A program made the position numbers and the translations under genes. A stretch of DNA of 63,410 nucleotides, taken from Furfurilactobacillus milii. GTDB lineage: Bacteria > Bacillota > Bacilli > Lactobacillales > Lactobacillaceae. Below, one piece after another: positions 55,889 through 63,410 of this stretch. The stretch spans positions 389,485 to 452,894 of the forward strand of contig NZ_WEZT01000005.1 in the NCBI RefSeq assembly GCF_009863985.1, read 5' to 3'. The notes under the pieces were generated by a model. That model worked only from the letters and a program-made list of their open reading frames with translations, did not search any database and was not told the origin of the DNA. Positions within the stretch are counted from its first letter, which is position 1; each line of letters begins with the position of its first letter.

Positions 55889-56559
55889 CCCTTGTGCTGA
55901 AGTTCCAGCAATTTTTTTACGAATGCATCCTTCAGTTCTTGATCTTTTAGCTGGTCTTCTAACTCGCGAATCCGCCGGTTGGCTTTATCTAGGTCTGTTA
56001 ATTCACTAAGTTCCTTATGATGTCCGCGATTATCAACCAAAGCCTCATAACCACCGGCCTTTACCTTGAGCACCCAAGAACGGGCTTGTTGATAGCTCAC
56101 GCCAAAGTGAGCAGCCGCTTCGGTGTATGAATGGTTATCTTTAGTCACATATTCAACGATTTCAATCCGTTCATCAAATGTCGTTTTGCGGCTCATAGTG
56201 GGGACCTGCTTTCTAAACGGCGAGGCCGTTAAAGGTTTTTCCCCATTATACAGTGAAACCCAGTCCTGCAGTTGCTTCGCTGAACGCAAATCAAACTTCA
56301 TTGTTAGTGATTGTAAAGTTCCGTCGCCCGCTAGATAAGACTGCACAGCCATTTGTTTAAGTTGCTTAGAGTAATGGTTGTTCTTGTGGGTTTCTTTCAA
56401 TCCTTCTAAACCATCACGTTTGTATTTATCACGCCAGCGCTTAAGTGTGCTGGCGTCAATATTGTATTGTTTGGCCGTGGCTTTCATGGATAAAGCAGAT
56501 TGCTGATATTCAGTTAGAATGGCCAGCTTTTCTGGAGCTGTATGTTTAGTTCTGGGCAT
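55885..56559 (-). CDS. IS3-family transposase, orfA (DNA-binding part)
   Basis: A 224-residue protein with two helix-turn-helix units (ILTEYQQSALSMKATAKQYN with STLKRWRDKYK; IVEYVTKDNHSYTEAAAHFG with YQQARSWVLKVK) and a C-terminal leucine-zipper-like coil (LDKANRRIRELEDQLKDQ). Such double-HTH orfA proteins are typical of the IS150 subgroup. The ribosome binding site GGAGGG lies within one arm of the hairpin 56566-56624. Confidence 0.9.
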   Translation of the reverse strand: MPRTKHTAPEKLAILTEYQQSALSMKATAKQYNIDASTLKRWRDKYKRDGLEGLKETHKNNHYSKQLKQMAVQSYLAGDGTLQSLTMKFDLRSAKQLQDWVSLYNGEKPLTASPFRKQVPTMSRKTTFDERIEIVEYVTKDNHSYTEAAAHFGVSYQQARSWVLKVKAGGYEALVDNRGHHKELSELTDLDKANRRIRELEDQLKDQELKDAFVKKLLELQHKG

Positions 56560-56565
56560 ACGAAA

Positions 56566-56624
56566 AATCCCTCCGTAACTATCAGATGAATTATATTATT
56601 TCATCTGACAACCACAGAGGGATT
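56566..56624 (-). promoter_or_regulatory. 25-bp hairpin covering the orfA ribosome binding site
   Basis: The arms 56566-56590 and 56600-56624 have a nine-base loop. In minus-strand RNA, 20 pairs are Watson-Crick and the other five are all G-U, so the stem is continuous. In plus-strand RNA these five would be A-C mismatches. GGAGGG is in the 3' arm. Confidence 0.75.
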
Positions 56625-56897
56625 ATCGCACACTGACCCTGGCTGCATTTAAATCACATTGCAGACGGGGATTTTTTAACAATTCAATTATTTTCTTAGA
56701 TTATCATTTTAGTAAAAAGTAAATTTTGAAAAGCTGTTGTTTAACCTATTAATAATTGTCATTGACGTACTATGCAAGTTTTCATATCATTTCAATCATC
56801 CTCCTATCTTTTCTCATAATAGTTTTCAATGCCTCATATAAACTCAAGTCCAAATACTGACGACATAAAAAGCTGAATTTTATTGGAGTCTACGATA

Positions 56898-57617
56898 ATG
56901 AACGACGTATTTGCCTTTCTGCTGTTGCTCTCTGTCATTTTCCTTTTTATCGCAATAATTCTTTGGATCATTTTATGGTTCAAAAAGAAGTCGTTAAAGC
57001 TAATTGAACTCACCACAATATTGTTAGCCCTATTCGTAATAATATTTTTTAATGCATCGGGACTTAGTTCATCTCCGTCCAAGACGAGTTCTTCACAAGA
57101 AGATAACTGGTCGAATCCTAAAGATGAAGCACAAACTGATGATGACTCCGAAGATGATGCAGAAAGCTCGACCAATTCTTCAAGTAACGAAAACGACGAA
57201 TCAAATCAGAACGATCCCCACTCTGTCACAAACGGTTCATCATCCGAAAACAACTCAGACAAAGGTTCTGACAACAAAGTCTATGGTCAATTAACTGCTA
57301 AAGGTGAAAACTTATCAGATGGAGCGTATAAGGATAAAAGTTTAGATTATGTAACTTATGGTGTTAACAGTGATATGTCAATCAATGTAGTAAAAGAAGA
57401 TTTTTCTGATCTACCCTTGGATCCCAAATTAGACGCTCATGCCATTAATGAACATGTTCACGACTTTATGGAGGACGATGCTTCAAAAGCTTCTACAATT
57501 TCCGATGAAGATTCAAGCTATTATTCAGAAATAATTGATAAAAGCTATCAGGTGCATTTTGAAAAAAATGACAAAGGTGAAATAATAAACATCAAAATCT
57601 TCAAACAAAACGTTTAA
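56898..57617 (+). CDS. Membrane protein with acidic Ser-rich linker
   Basis: A 239-residue protein I do not recognise. Two hydrophobic segments at the N-terminus (VFAFLLLLSVIFLFIAIILW and LIELTTILLALFVIIFF) are followed by about 80 residues almost entirely Ser, Asn, Asp and Glu. A folded-looking C-terminal domain (GQLTAKGENLSDGAYKDKSL onward) with beta-type patterns ends it. The layout resembles small cell-surface proteins with a spacer. It is AT-richer than its neighbours and sits between the IS element and tRNA-Gly, suggesting acquired DNA. GGAG precedes the ATG. The 56641-56897 gap holds only AT-rich sequence. Confidence 0.65.
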   Translation: MNDVFAFLLLLSVIFLFIAIILWIILWFKKKSLKLIELTTILLALFVIIFFNASGLSSSPSKTSSSQEDNWSNPKDEAQTDDDSEDDAESSTNSSSNENDESNQNDPHSVTNGSSSENNSDKGSDNKVYGQLTAKGENLSDGAYKDKSLDYVTYGVNSDMSINVVKEDFSDLPLDPKLDAHAINEHVHDFMEDDASKASTISDEDSSYYSEIIDKSYQVHFEKNDKGEIINIKIFKQNV

Positions 57618-57688
57618 TTCAACCTAGATTAAGCAAGCAATCCCAATAAATTAACCAAATATCACAACGCTTTTCAGAAAAATTGTAC

Positions 57689-57718
57689 AAAAAAAGCGCT
57701 TATCATTAAGCGCTTTTT
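57689..57718. terminator. Strong bidirectional terminator
   Basis: AAAAAGCGCTTA pairs with TAAGCGCTTTTT around a four-base loop. It serves the membrane protein gene and the tRNA from opposite sides. Confidence 0.9.
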
Positions 57719-57730
57719 AAATATTATTTA

Positions 57731-57801
57731 AGCGGGTGACGAGAATCGAACTCGCGACACAAGCTTGGGAAGCTTGAATTTTACCACTAAACTACACCCG
57801 C
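57731..57801 (-). tRNA. tRNA-Gly, anticodon CCC
   Basis: 71 bases fold as a full cloverleaf. The acceptor stem is GCGGGTG/CACCCGC, the D-arm GTTTAGTGGTAAAAT, the anticodon stem CAAGC/GCTTG with loop TTCCCAA, and the T-arm GCGAGTTCGATTCTCGT. The loop gives anticodon CCC, reading GGG. The 3' CCA is not encoded. Confidence 0.93.
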
Positions 57802-57892
57802 ATTGAACCAACTTTTATAGTGTAGCATAGCGCCCTCAATCTGTCATTACTGATTTGGACGTTTGGACTAAAAATTGAGGAACCAACACCAC

Positions 57893-57935
57893 AAAAAAAT
57901 CGCCGAAAACTTTTATCAAGTTTCGACGATTTTTC
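57893..57935. terminator. Terminator at the end of the metE-luxS unit
   Basis: AAAAATCG.CGAAA pairs with TTTCG.CGATTTTT, with T-runs on both strands. On the minus strand it lies 230 bases after luxS with the family 2 element between. Confidence 0.75.
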
Positions 57936-57949
57936 AAATGTTTTCACAC

Positions 57950-58160
57950 ACCCTGAGCTGGAGGGCGTCAAAGATGAATGTAAGCCGTGAACGTGTTGTT
58001 AATCAGGCGTTTTTTGCCGGATTTACAACACAGGACGGTTGAAAAGACTCGGCACTCCACGAGGCTTGTCAACGATGTGAAAGACTTCGAACTTCAGAAG
58101 GCTTGAACCGGTCCCACGGCGGCATTCATCTTTGACAACCGCAAGCGTCAGTCAGAACAG
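57950..58160. ncRNA. Structured element, family 2, copy 2
   Basis: Related to 47289-47513. P1 is 57967-57980 with 58123-58136 (14 bp perfect), P2 CCGT/ACGG at 57985-57988 with 58035-58038, and P3 57993-58004 with 58020-58031 (11 of 12 paired). P1 and P3 share almost no sequence with copy 1, yet both pair, while the intervening blocks are nearly identical. On the minus strand it would be the 3' untranslated part of the luxS transcript. Confidence 0.75.
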
Positions 58161-58167
58161 ACAACAT

Positions 58168-58641
58168 TTAGATCACGTGACGTTCAAATGGTTCGTCGCT
58201 GATGCCTTGATCCAAAATAGTCTTGCACCATTCCTTGGCTGAGAACAAAGAGTGGTCACGGTAGTTCCCACAACTGTACTTGTCAGTGCCTTGAACGTCC
58301 TTCCATTCAATCGTGTCACGGATTTCTTCTAATGAGCTCTTCAATGCCTTGGCAACTTCTGTTGTAGAGTGTTCACCCCACATAATTAAATGGAAACCAG
58401 TCCGGCAACCGAATGGTGAACAGTCGATAACACCGTCCATGCGGTCACGTAACAAACCAGCTAATAAATGTTCAATGGTATGTAAGCCGGCAGTTGGAAT
58501 CGCATTAGTGTTAGGTTGTACCAAACGTAAGTCATAGTTGGAAATGGCATCCCCTTTAGGTCCATTTTCAACTGTAATCAAACGAACATATGGTGCCTTA
58601 ACCTTCGTGTGATCCAATGTAAAACTTTCTACTTTTGCCAT
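58168..58641 (-). CDS. luxS: S-ribosylhomocysteine lyase LuxS
   Basis: Cleaves S-ribosylhomocysteine to homocysteine and the autoinducer-2 precursor. It is 157 residues, with the metal ligands in [10 protein letters not shown] (HxxEH), the catalytic cysteine in [12 protein letters not shown] and a further Cys ligand in [18 protein letters not shown] precedes the ATG. Its gene follows the MetQ-like gene by 16 bases, so it shares the methionine-controlled transcript: the homocysteine it makes can feed the MetE-like enzyme of the same operon. Confidence 0.97.
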   Translation of the reverse strand: MAKVESFTLDHTKVKAPYVRLITVENGPKGDAISNYDLRLVQPNTNAIPTAGLHTIEHLLAGLLRDRMDGVIDCSPFGCRTGFHLIMWGEHSTTEVAKALKSSLEEIRDTIEWKDVQGTDKYSCGNYRDHSLFSAKEWCKTILDQGISDEPFERHVI

Positions 58642-58657
58642 AATCTACTCGACTCCC

Positions 58658-59515
58658 TTATTTTTTTAGTGCACTAATCGGTTTAATAACTTCAACCTTC
58701 GTGCCATGGAATTCATTCTTAATATAACGCTGAATGCCCTTATTACGATAGAGCTTAATCAACTTTTTAACGGATTTATTATTCCGGTACTTATCACCGG
58801 CTGCCAAAATGTTAACATCTTGGTTCGTTTCACGGTTGACCTTTTCATGTACCAATGAGTCCTTAAGAACGTTCAAACCGCCATCTTGTGCGACTGTATT
58901 GGACATTAAGACAGCATCAACATCTGATAAAACCCGTGGTCCAGTCGAACCATCAATTTGTCGAAACTTTAATTGACGTGGATTACTCTTAATGCCGCTC
59001 ACATTACCAAGTGCATTGAAATTAGGCTTCAACGTAATTAATCCAGCCGTTTTTAACAGCTTCAGGCCACGAGTTAAATTAGCTGGATCCTCCGGAATGC
59101 CAATGGTTGCCCCTTTTGGTAACTGTTTTAAATGCTTAATCTTCTTCGAATACAATCCCAATGGTTCTAGATAGGTCGTACCAACTGCCGTTAACTTCTT
59201 CGTCGGATTTTCCTTATTATAAGCCTGCATATAGCTAAATGACTGAAATGCATTGACTGGAATCGTCCCATCGCCAGTAGCCTGATTTAACTGAACACTA
59301 TCCGTTACTTCTTTAACGTGAATTGTGAGGTGCGCTTGTTTAGCCGCTGATGATTTAGCAATGTGCCGCCAAATTTGAGCATCTGTTCCCTGTGTCCCAA
59401 CGGTCACACTGCTTGCACTAGCACCGGTCGATGTTCCTAATCCTAATACCAGTCCCGCCGCAATGGCGACAGCCACTAGAATTTTTTTAGAATGTTTGAT
59501 ATAGATTACCCTCAT
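58658..59515 (-). CDS. MetQ/NlpA-like methionine-binding protein without lipobox
   Basis: A 285-residue binding protein of the MetQ family (VTVGTQGTDAQIWRHI, IPVNAFQSFSYMQAYNKENP, PKGATIGIPEDPANLTRGLKLL). Its signal peptide (KKILVAVAIAAGLVLGLG) ends in ASA-S, a signal peptidase I type site. The protein has no cysteine at all, so it cannot be a lipoprotein as MetQ normally is. No metN or metI gene is adjacent. The ATG at 59515 lacks a ribosome binding site of its own; GAGGG overlaps codons 2-3, so a start near ATC at codon 6 cannot be excluded. Confidence 0.85.
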   Translation of the reverse strand: MRVIYIKHSKKILVAVAIAAGLVLGLGTSTGASASSVTVGTQGTDAQIWRHIAKSSAAKQAHLTIHVKEVTDSVQLNQATGDGTIPVNAFQSFSYMQAYNKENPTKKLTAVGTTYLEPLGLYSKKIKHLKQLPKGATIGIPEDPANLTRGLKLLKTAGLITLKPNFNALGNVSGIKSNPRQLKFRQIDGSTGPRVLSDVDAVLMSNTVAQDGGLNVLKDSLVHEKVNRETNQDVNILAAGDKYRNNKSVKKLIKLYRNKGIQRYIKNEFHGTKVEVIKPISALKK

Positions 59516-59562
59516 TCATAACTATTTTGATAAATCCGTTTAAAACTCACCAGTTGTCTGGC

Positions 59563-60723
59563 CTACTTTTCATCGACGCCCCAAACTTCTTCGGCAATCG
59601 ATTTAGCTAACGCAATCTTAGCCCACTGATCATCTGGCGTTAAAATGTTGCCCTCTTCTGTTGAAGCAAAACCACATTGTGTGCTCAAACATAAACGGTC
59701 CAACGGGACAAACTTTGCGGCTTCATGAATACGATCAATAACCGTTTGCCGATCTTCGAGCTTACCATCTTTCGATGTTAATAATCCCAGCACAACCAAT
59801 TTGTTATCGCTAACCTTTGCCAATGGATCAAAACTACCTGAGCGGTCTGAATCATATTCCAAATAATAGGCATTAACATGTTCCTGATTAAACAATGGAT
59901 CTGCAACTTTGTCGTAACCACCAGCGGCAGCCCAGGTTGAGTGATAGTTACCACGGCAAATGTGGGTATTGACAGTTAGGTCAGTAGGCAATCCGTCAAT
60001 CACAGAATTGTTAATGTTTAAATATAATTGTTTTAGTTCGTCGTCAGTTGTTGGTTCACCGCCCGCCAGACCATTAATAAAGTCCTTTGGCAGTGTTGCC
60101 ACCAACATTCCCCAAGTACAGTCATCCAATTGAATGGTGCGTGCACCAGCGTCATACAAATCATTAATAACTTGTTTATAAGCCTTAGTAATATCAGCGA
60201 ATAGTGCGTCATCAGTCGGATATATCTTCCGAACCTCGGGCAAATTAGTTGGGCTCAATAATTCAACCAACAATTGCGCTGGTGCCGGCAAAGTTTGCTT
60301 GACCTGAACACCCTTGCTGACATGAGCCTGAGTAAATTTAAAATGATCCACAAACGGATGGTTGTGCCCATCAATTTTATCGGTTACCGTAACGGTTGCT
60401 TTACGCGTTTCTTCACCGTGGAAGAAATAACCATGCTCAGGGACTTTATACGAGATGCCTTGAAAGCCCCAGAAAAAGTCGAGGTGCCACCAGCTCCGAC
60501 GGAATTCACCATCTGTGACCGCCTTGAGGCCAGCAGCTTCCTCCTGTTTGATTAATTTAATGATTTCGGTGTCTTCAACTGCCGTCAATGCAGCACGATC
60601 AATTTTTCCTGCAGCAAATTGTGCCCGCGCTTGCTTCAAGGTTTCTGGTCGTAAGAAACTGCCGACAATATCATACCGAAATGGTGACTTGGTCCGTTTA
60701 GAAAAAGAAATTGCTTCACTCAT
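59563..60723 (-). CDS. MetE C-terminal-type methionine synthase (YxjG/YxjH group)
   Basis: A 386-residue protein with only the catalytic half of cobalamin-independent methionine synthase: IVGSFLRPETLKQAR at the start, TIQLDDCTWGML, zinc-type residues in NTHICRGNYHS, and LCLSTQCGFAS at the end. It probably methylates homocysteine, though the methyl donor of this short group is not settled. The start at 60723 has AGGAGG upstream. It is the first gene of the operon with the MetQ-like gene and luxS behind a methionine T-box. Confidence 0.9.
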   Translation of the reverse strand: MSEAISFSKRTKSPFRYDIVGSFLRPETLKQARAQFAAGKIDRAALTAVEDTEIIKLIKQEEAAGLKAVTDGEFRRSWWHLDFFWGFQGISYKVPEHGYFFHGEETRKATVTVTDKIDGHNHPFVDHFKFTQAHVSKGVQVKQTLPAPAQLLVELLSPTNLPEVRKIYPTDDALFADITKAYKQVINDLYDAGARTIQLDDCTWGMLVATLPKDFINGLAGGEPTTDDELKQLYLNINNSVIDGLPTDLTVNTHICRGNYHSTWAAAGGYDKVADPLFNQEHVNAYYLEYDSDRSGSFDPLAKVSDNKLVVLGLLTSKDGKLEDRQTVIDRIHEAAKFVPLDRLCLSTQCGFASTEEGNILTPDDQWAKIALAKSIAEEVWGVDEK

Positions 60724-60791
60724 ATTCAAAAGCCTCCTGAAAGATGTTGTCGCTGTATGCGGCATTTTTAATTAAAAAACATTGATAAACA

Positions 60792-61078
60792 AAAAAATCC
60801 GTCCCTAACTGTCACTTCTGACAATCAGGGACGGATTTAACCGTGTTACCACCCTTATTTACATCATTTTCACAAATGATGCCTCGACGGTACCTGTTGA
60901 TACCCGGCAAGTTAACGGTTGCAACCGTTCGGTCGGCGTGAACCAACTGAATCGCTCAGAGCTCATCTTCATCGCTGTGTCGTTGTCCCTTTCTCACCAA
61001 CCGGGTTCTCTTTATCAACTGTCGAGCGATTACTCTTCTCTTCAACGCTTAATGTTTATCTAATGTTTTCTTAACGTT
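60792..61078 (-). promoter_or_regulatory. T-box riboswitch, methionine, upstream of the MetE-like gene
   Basis: On the minus strand: Stem I with AAAGAG and the GGTTGGTGAGAAAGG distal loop, closed by AATCGCTC/GAGCGATT. The specifier ATG at 60966-60964 is in the context GAAG-ATG-AGC. The core is AAGGGTGGTAACACGG, and the terminator AATCCGTCCCT.../...AGGGACGGATT has seven T (60792-60838). Methionine control of metE, metQ-like and luxS follows. Confidence 0.92.
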
Positions 61079-61084
61079 GAATTC

Positions 61085-61113
61085 AAGATACAGCGAAATA
61101 AATTTAGTGTCAA
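61085..61113 (-). promoter_or_regulatory. Promoter of the methionine operon
   Basis: TTGACA (61108-61113) and TATCTT (61085-61090) on the minus strand with a 17-base spacer. Confidence 0.75.
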
Positions 61114-61170
61114 CCACTTTTTTCAAGAAACACTCAGATAATCGCAACTATCTAATGGCAACACGTTTAT

Positions 61171-62343
61171 TTATTTTTGAGCTAAAAAGGCTTTAATACC
61201 GCGTTTCAAACGTCCTAAGCCATCTTGTAGTTCGGCGTCAGGGCAAGCCACATTCATCCGGACAAATAAATTGCCATCGCCACCATATTCCACACCATCA
61301 GACAAGAATAATCCCGTTTTTTGGCGAATAAAGTGACAAAGTGCCACCGAATCATTGGTAACAGCGGATACGTCTAACCACATGAGGTAAGTCGCTGCAC
61401 CACTGGCAACTGTTACCTCTGGCAGTTCATTACTCAAAAAGGTCGTCACTGACCGTTTGTTCGCGGCTAATTGCTTTAACAGTTCATTTAACCACGGTTC
61501 ACCCTTAGTGAAGGCCGCGACCGCAGCATCGATCGCAAAAATATTTGGTTCAGCAATCTCATCGTTATTAATGCCTCGATCAATCCGTTCGCGAATGGCC
61601 GGATTAGGAATAATCATGCTCGATGTTTGAACACCCGCCAAATTAAACGTCTTTGTCGGTGATACACAAGTAATACTATTGTTGGCCAAATCGCTACTGA
61701 TCGATGCAAACGGTGTGTACTGAACAGTTGGATCCGTGACAATATCACAATGAATTTCATCCGACAATACTAGCACATGGTGTTTCAAGCACAATTCACC
61801 AATCTGCTGCAAAGTTTCCCGCGACCACACTTTGCCAACAGGGTTAGCTGGATTACAGAGAATCATCATCGTCGTTAATGGATCTGCCAACTTGGCTTCC
61901 AAATCATCGAAATCAATATGATACTGACCGTTTTCATAGACCAAATCACTGGAAATCTGACGCCGACCATTATTAATAATCGAATTATAGAAAATGTTGT
62001 AAACAGGTGCTTGGACTAAAACCTGTTCACCTGGATTCGTCATCCGCCGAACAGTTGACGAAATGGCTGGCACAACCCCGCTACAGAATAAAATCCAGTC
62101 CGTTTGCACAGCAAATCCATGACGTTTACGCCACCAGTCTGCCACTACCTGATAGTAGTTGTCTGGAATGATGGAATAGCCAAAAATCCCCTTAGCAACC
62201 TTATCGGCTAACGTTGCCTTGATTTCTGGTGCCGTTTGAAAATCCATGTCAGCTACCCACATCGGTAACTCATTGTCGGCCACATCCCATTTTACTGAAT
62301 TCGTGTGACGTCGATTAGGAACCGTTGTAAAGTCGTACGTCAT
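61171..62343 (-). CDS. MalY/PatB-type aminotransferase, C-S lyase
   Basis: A 390-residue PLP enzyme of fold type I. MWVADMDFQTAPEIK opens it, ILCNPANPVGKVWSRETL carries the cofactor contacts, LSDEIHCDIV holds the Asp, and SPTKTFNLAG holds the PLP lysine. MalY/PatB enzymes cleave cystathionine or cysteine to homocysteine or H2S. That fits the neighbouring methionine genes, although the gene lies upstream of the T-box and is not controlled by it. The ATG overlaps the upstream stop codon by four bases. Confidence 0.92.
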   Translation of the reverse strand: MTYDFTTVPNRRHTNSVKWDVADNELPMWVADMDFQTAPEIKATLADKVAKGIFGYSIIPDNYYQVVADWWRKRHGFAVQTDWILFCSGVVPAISSTVRRMTNPGEQVLVQAPVYNIFYNSIINNGRRQISSDLVYENGQYHIDFDDLEAKLADPLTTMMILCNPANPVGKVWSRETLQQIGELCLKHHVLVLSDEIHCDIVTDPTVQYTPFASISSDLANNSITCVSPTKTFNLAGVQTSSMIIPNPAIRERIDRGINNDEIAEPNIFAIDAAVAAFTKGEPWLNELLKQLAANKRSVTTFLSNELPEVTVASGAATYLMWLDVSAVTNDSVALCHFIRQKTGLFLSDGVEYGGDGNLFVRMNVACPDAELQDGLGRLKRGIKAFLAQK

Positions 62344-63191
62344 TTCACTGTCACCCCAGTTTCCGTAATTGTTGTCTTGCTAGGATCGATTTGGTCCTCC
62401 TGCAAAATAATCTCACCAATAGCTGGTGCTGTAATTTCACCGCTAACAGGATTTTTGACACTGTCAATTTTAGTCATGATATCGGCGTGAACAGATGAAT
62501 ATTCGAATGCTAGGTTGGTTTTGATCAGTGAACAATTCTTCATAACCAAATTATCCATGTAACAAAGACCCTGCTCACTTTCGATCCGACAATTAATAAA
62601 CGTAATGTTCTTTGAATTCCAACCTAGATATTCACCAATGATGGTGGAATCATAAACGGTTACGTTTTCGCAATTCCAGAAGGCGTCCTTTGATAGCATC
62701 GTGGCGTTGTGAATTTCAATATTCCGTCCACCGTCAAACGAATAATTACCGGACAATTGAAAATCATGGGCAACGATGTTTTGACTGTTCATGCCAAAAT
62801 AATCGCCCTTAGCGGATACATGGTCCAAAGTAATGTCATCACAGCTCCACAATGTTTCCTGAGCAATTGGCATCTGCACATTGGTCAAGTGAATGCCACT
62901 GGCACGACGAAATGTTTTCGGTGCCTCAATTAAACACTGTTTCATATCAATGTTGTGCGTATACCAAATGCCTGAACGTGCCGTTTCCAGTAGTGTCGTG
63001 TTTACTGCGCTGACATCCGTACAGTACCAAAGTGGATATTTCCATTCAAACGTATCGTGTTCTAGCGTCAGGTGATGGCCCTCTTTAAGTGGTGATTCCC
63101 CGTCTGCAAAAGTTGTGTTGGTAATATTTAAATTAGCGGCATTGAATAATGGCCGTTCACCAACGTATTGTTGTTGATCAATATTTTTCAA
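62340..63191 (-). CDS. DUF3737 family protein, right-handed beta-helix type
   Basis: A 283-residue protein whose body is made of short repeated turns (NITNTTFADGE, VTVYDSTIIGEYLGWNSKN, ITFINCRIESEQGL), as in pentapeptide or pectate-lyase-like helices. The spacing and the conserved WYCTD, LWSCDD and FWNCENV turns fit DUF3737, whose function is unknown. The start appears to be TTG at 63191 with a weak site upstream. It overlaps malY by four bases, which links the two. Confidence 0.85.
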   Translation of the reverse strand: MKNIDQQQYVGERPLFNAANLNITNTTFADGESPLKEGHHLTLEHDTFEWKYPLWYCTDVSAVNTTLLETARSGIWYTHNIDMKQCLIEAPKTFRRASGIHLTNVQMPIAQETLWSCDDITLDHVSAKGDYFGMNSQNIVAHDFQLSGNYSFDGGRNIEIHNATMLSKDAFWNCENVTVYDSTIIGEYLGWNSKNITFINCRIESEQGLCYMDNLVMKNCSLIKTNLAFEYSSVHADIMTKIDSVKNPVSGEITAPAIGEIILQEDQIDPSKTTITETGVTVK

Positions 63192-63311
63192 AAAGGATTC
63201 GCTTCTTTCATGTTCAAGTTCTTAAAACTTCGGTCAGCCGATTGAAGGTAACTAACTAACTGTTACTACTTTACCCCCTTCGAGCAACTATAAGGCAAAC
63301 TTTTTCAAAAA

Positions 63312-63410
63312 GGCAAATTACAAGTTTAATCCGAACAAGCCCGGAAACTTTCAATGGCAGTCTGTTGATGATGGATTTTTAATGGTCGTTGATTAATAAG
63401 CTCAAGTGCT
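63312..63410. repeat. Right copy of 99-base terminal inverted repeat
   Basis: Exact reverse complement of bases 1-99. On the plus strand it holds the last 28 codons of the 53-aa ORF of the left end, but without an in-frame start upstream, so here only a 3' fragment is visible. Most likely the contig stops in a repeated sequence. Confidence 0.9.

Larger units (their letters stand above)
54935..56640 (-). mobile_element. IS3-family insertion sequence, IS150-like
   Basis: A complete element with overlapping orfA and orfB. The terminal inverted repeats share GTTGNCAGATGAAATAATAT: 54969-54990 region on the left and 56591-56612 on the right, one mismatch in the core. The outermost bases are uncertain, so the limits are approximate and no target duplication is assigned. 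Both frames are open, so the element looks active. It sits just after the amino-acid permease gene. Confidence 0.85.

Noticed and set aside
60274-60775. Plus-strand ORFs opposite the MetE-like gene
   Set aside because: They are shadows of the minus-strand coding frame without ribosome binding sites or recognisable products.

Overview
The window reads as a piece of a low-to-medium G+C Firmicutes chromosome of the Lactobacillaceae type. The evidence is the gene set and gene order: guaB-guaA, infC-rpmI-rplT with an L20-type leader, polA-mutM-coaE-nrdR-dnaB-dnaI, sftA-murC, ecsAB divergent from hit, yhaO-yhaN-yhaM and argS-argR. Regulation relies on T-boxes and a PyrR attenuator, IMP dehydrogenase lacks CBS domains, and there is no sporulation or respiration gene. 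I cannot name the species. The first 99 bases and the last 99 bases are exact reverse complements of each other, so the window is most likely a whole assembly contig that stops at a repeat on both sides.

Layout, with most genes on the minus strand. 0-2 kb: a small unknown ORF and guaA. 2-12 kb: guaB, the translation operon infC-rpmI-rplT, uracil permease with a PyrR leader, a half-size ABC exporter, thrS with a threonine T-box, and a purine permease. 12-19.5 kb: one replication and repair operon read polA, mutM, coaE, nrdR, dnaB, dnaI. 19.7-32.8 kb: BI-1 family protein, MFS exporter, murC, soluble translocase sftA, ytpR, a PepSY-like protein, a DUF915 hydrolase with an orphan PTS EIIC, trmB and ecsAB. 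33-42.7 kb: hit, a coiled-coil protein, prsA, yhaM/N/O, a YlbF-family protein and a class A PBP. 42.9-51 kb: argR, argS (arginine T-box), three small enzymes in an overlapping run, a non-coding region, two VIT-family metal transporters and an aldehyde dehydrogenase. 51-57.7 kb is the more accessory part: an SOS-controlled Y-family polymerase operon, a T-box controlled amino-acid permease, a complete IS3-family element, and an acidic-linker membrane protein beside tRNA-Gly. 57.9-63.2 kb: a methionine block with luxS, a MetQ-like binding protein and a MetE-family enzyme behind a methionine T-box, then malY and a DUF3737 protein.

The most interesting signals are non-coding. Two related, strongly structured elements of about 210 bases lie at 47.29-47.51 kb and 57.95-58.16 kb. 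They share conserved single-stranded blocks, while their long stems differ completely in sequence but still pair, which points to a conserved RNA. A second interspersed family of about 165 bases (12.20-12.36 and 29.82-29.98 kb) has a perfect 16-bp hairpin with two compensated base-pair changes. A separate 169-base folded region next to the first element (47.04-47.21 kb) may be a 6S-like RNA. The IS3 element carries a 25-bp hairpin that pairs fully, using G-U pairs, only in the transposase-sense RNA, and it buries the transposase ribosome binding site.

The regulatory logic is readable in several places. Two LexA-type boxes bracket the polymerase operon start. A 7-1-7 PerR/Fur-type box sits on the VIT promoter. 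Specifier codons ACC, CGT and ATG can be read in the thrS, argS and metE T-boxes. IF3 appears to start at an AUA codon. No database search or folding program was run; every family call is from reading the protein sequence.
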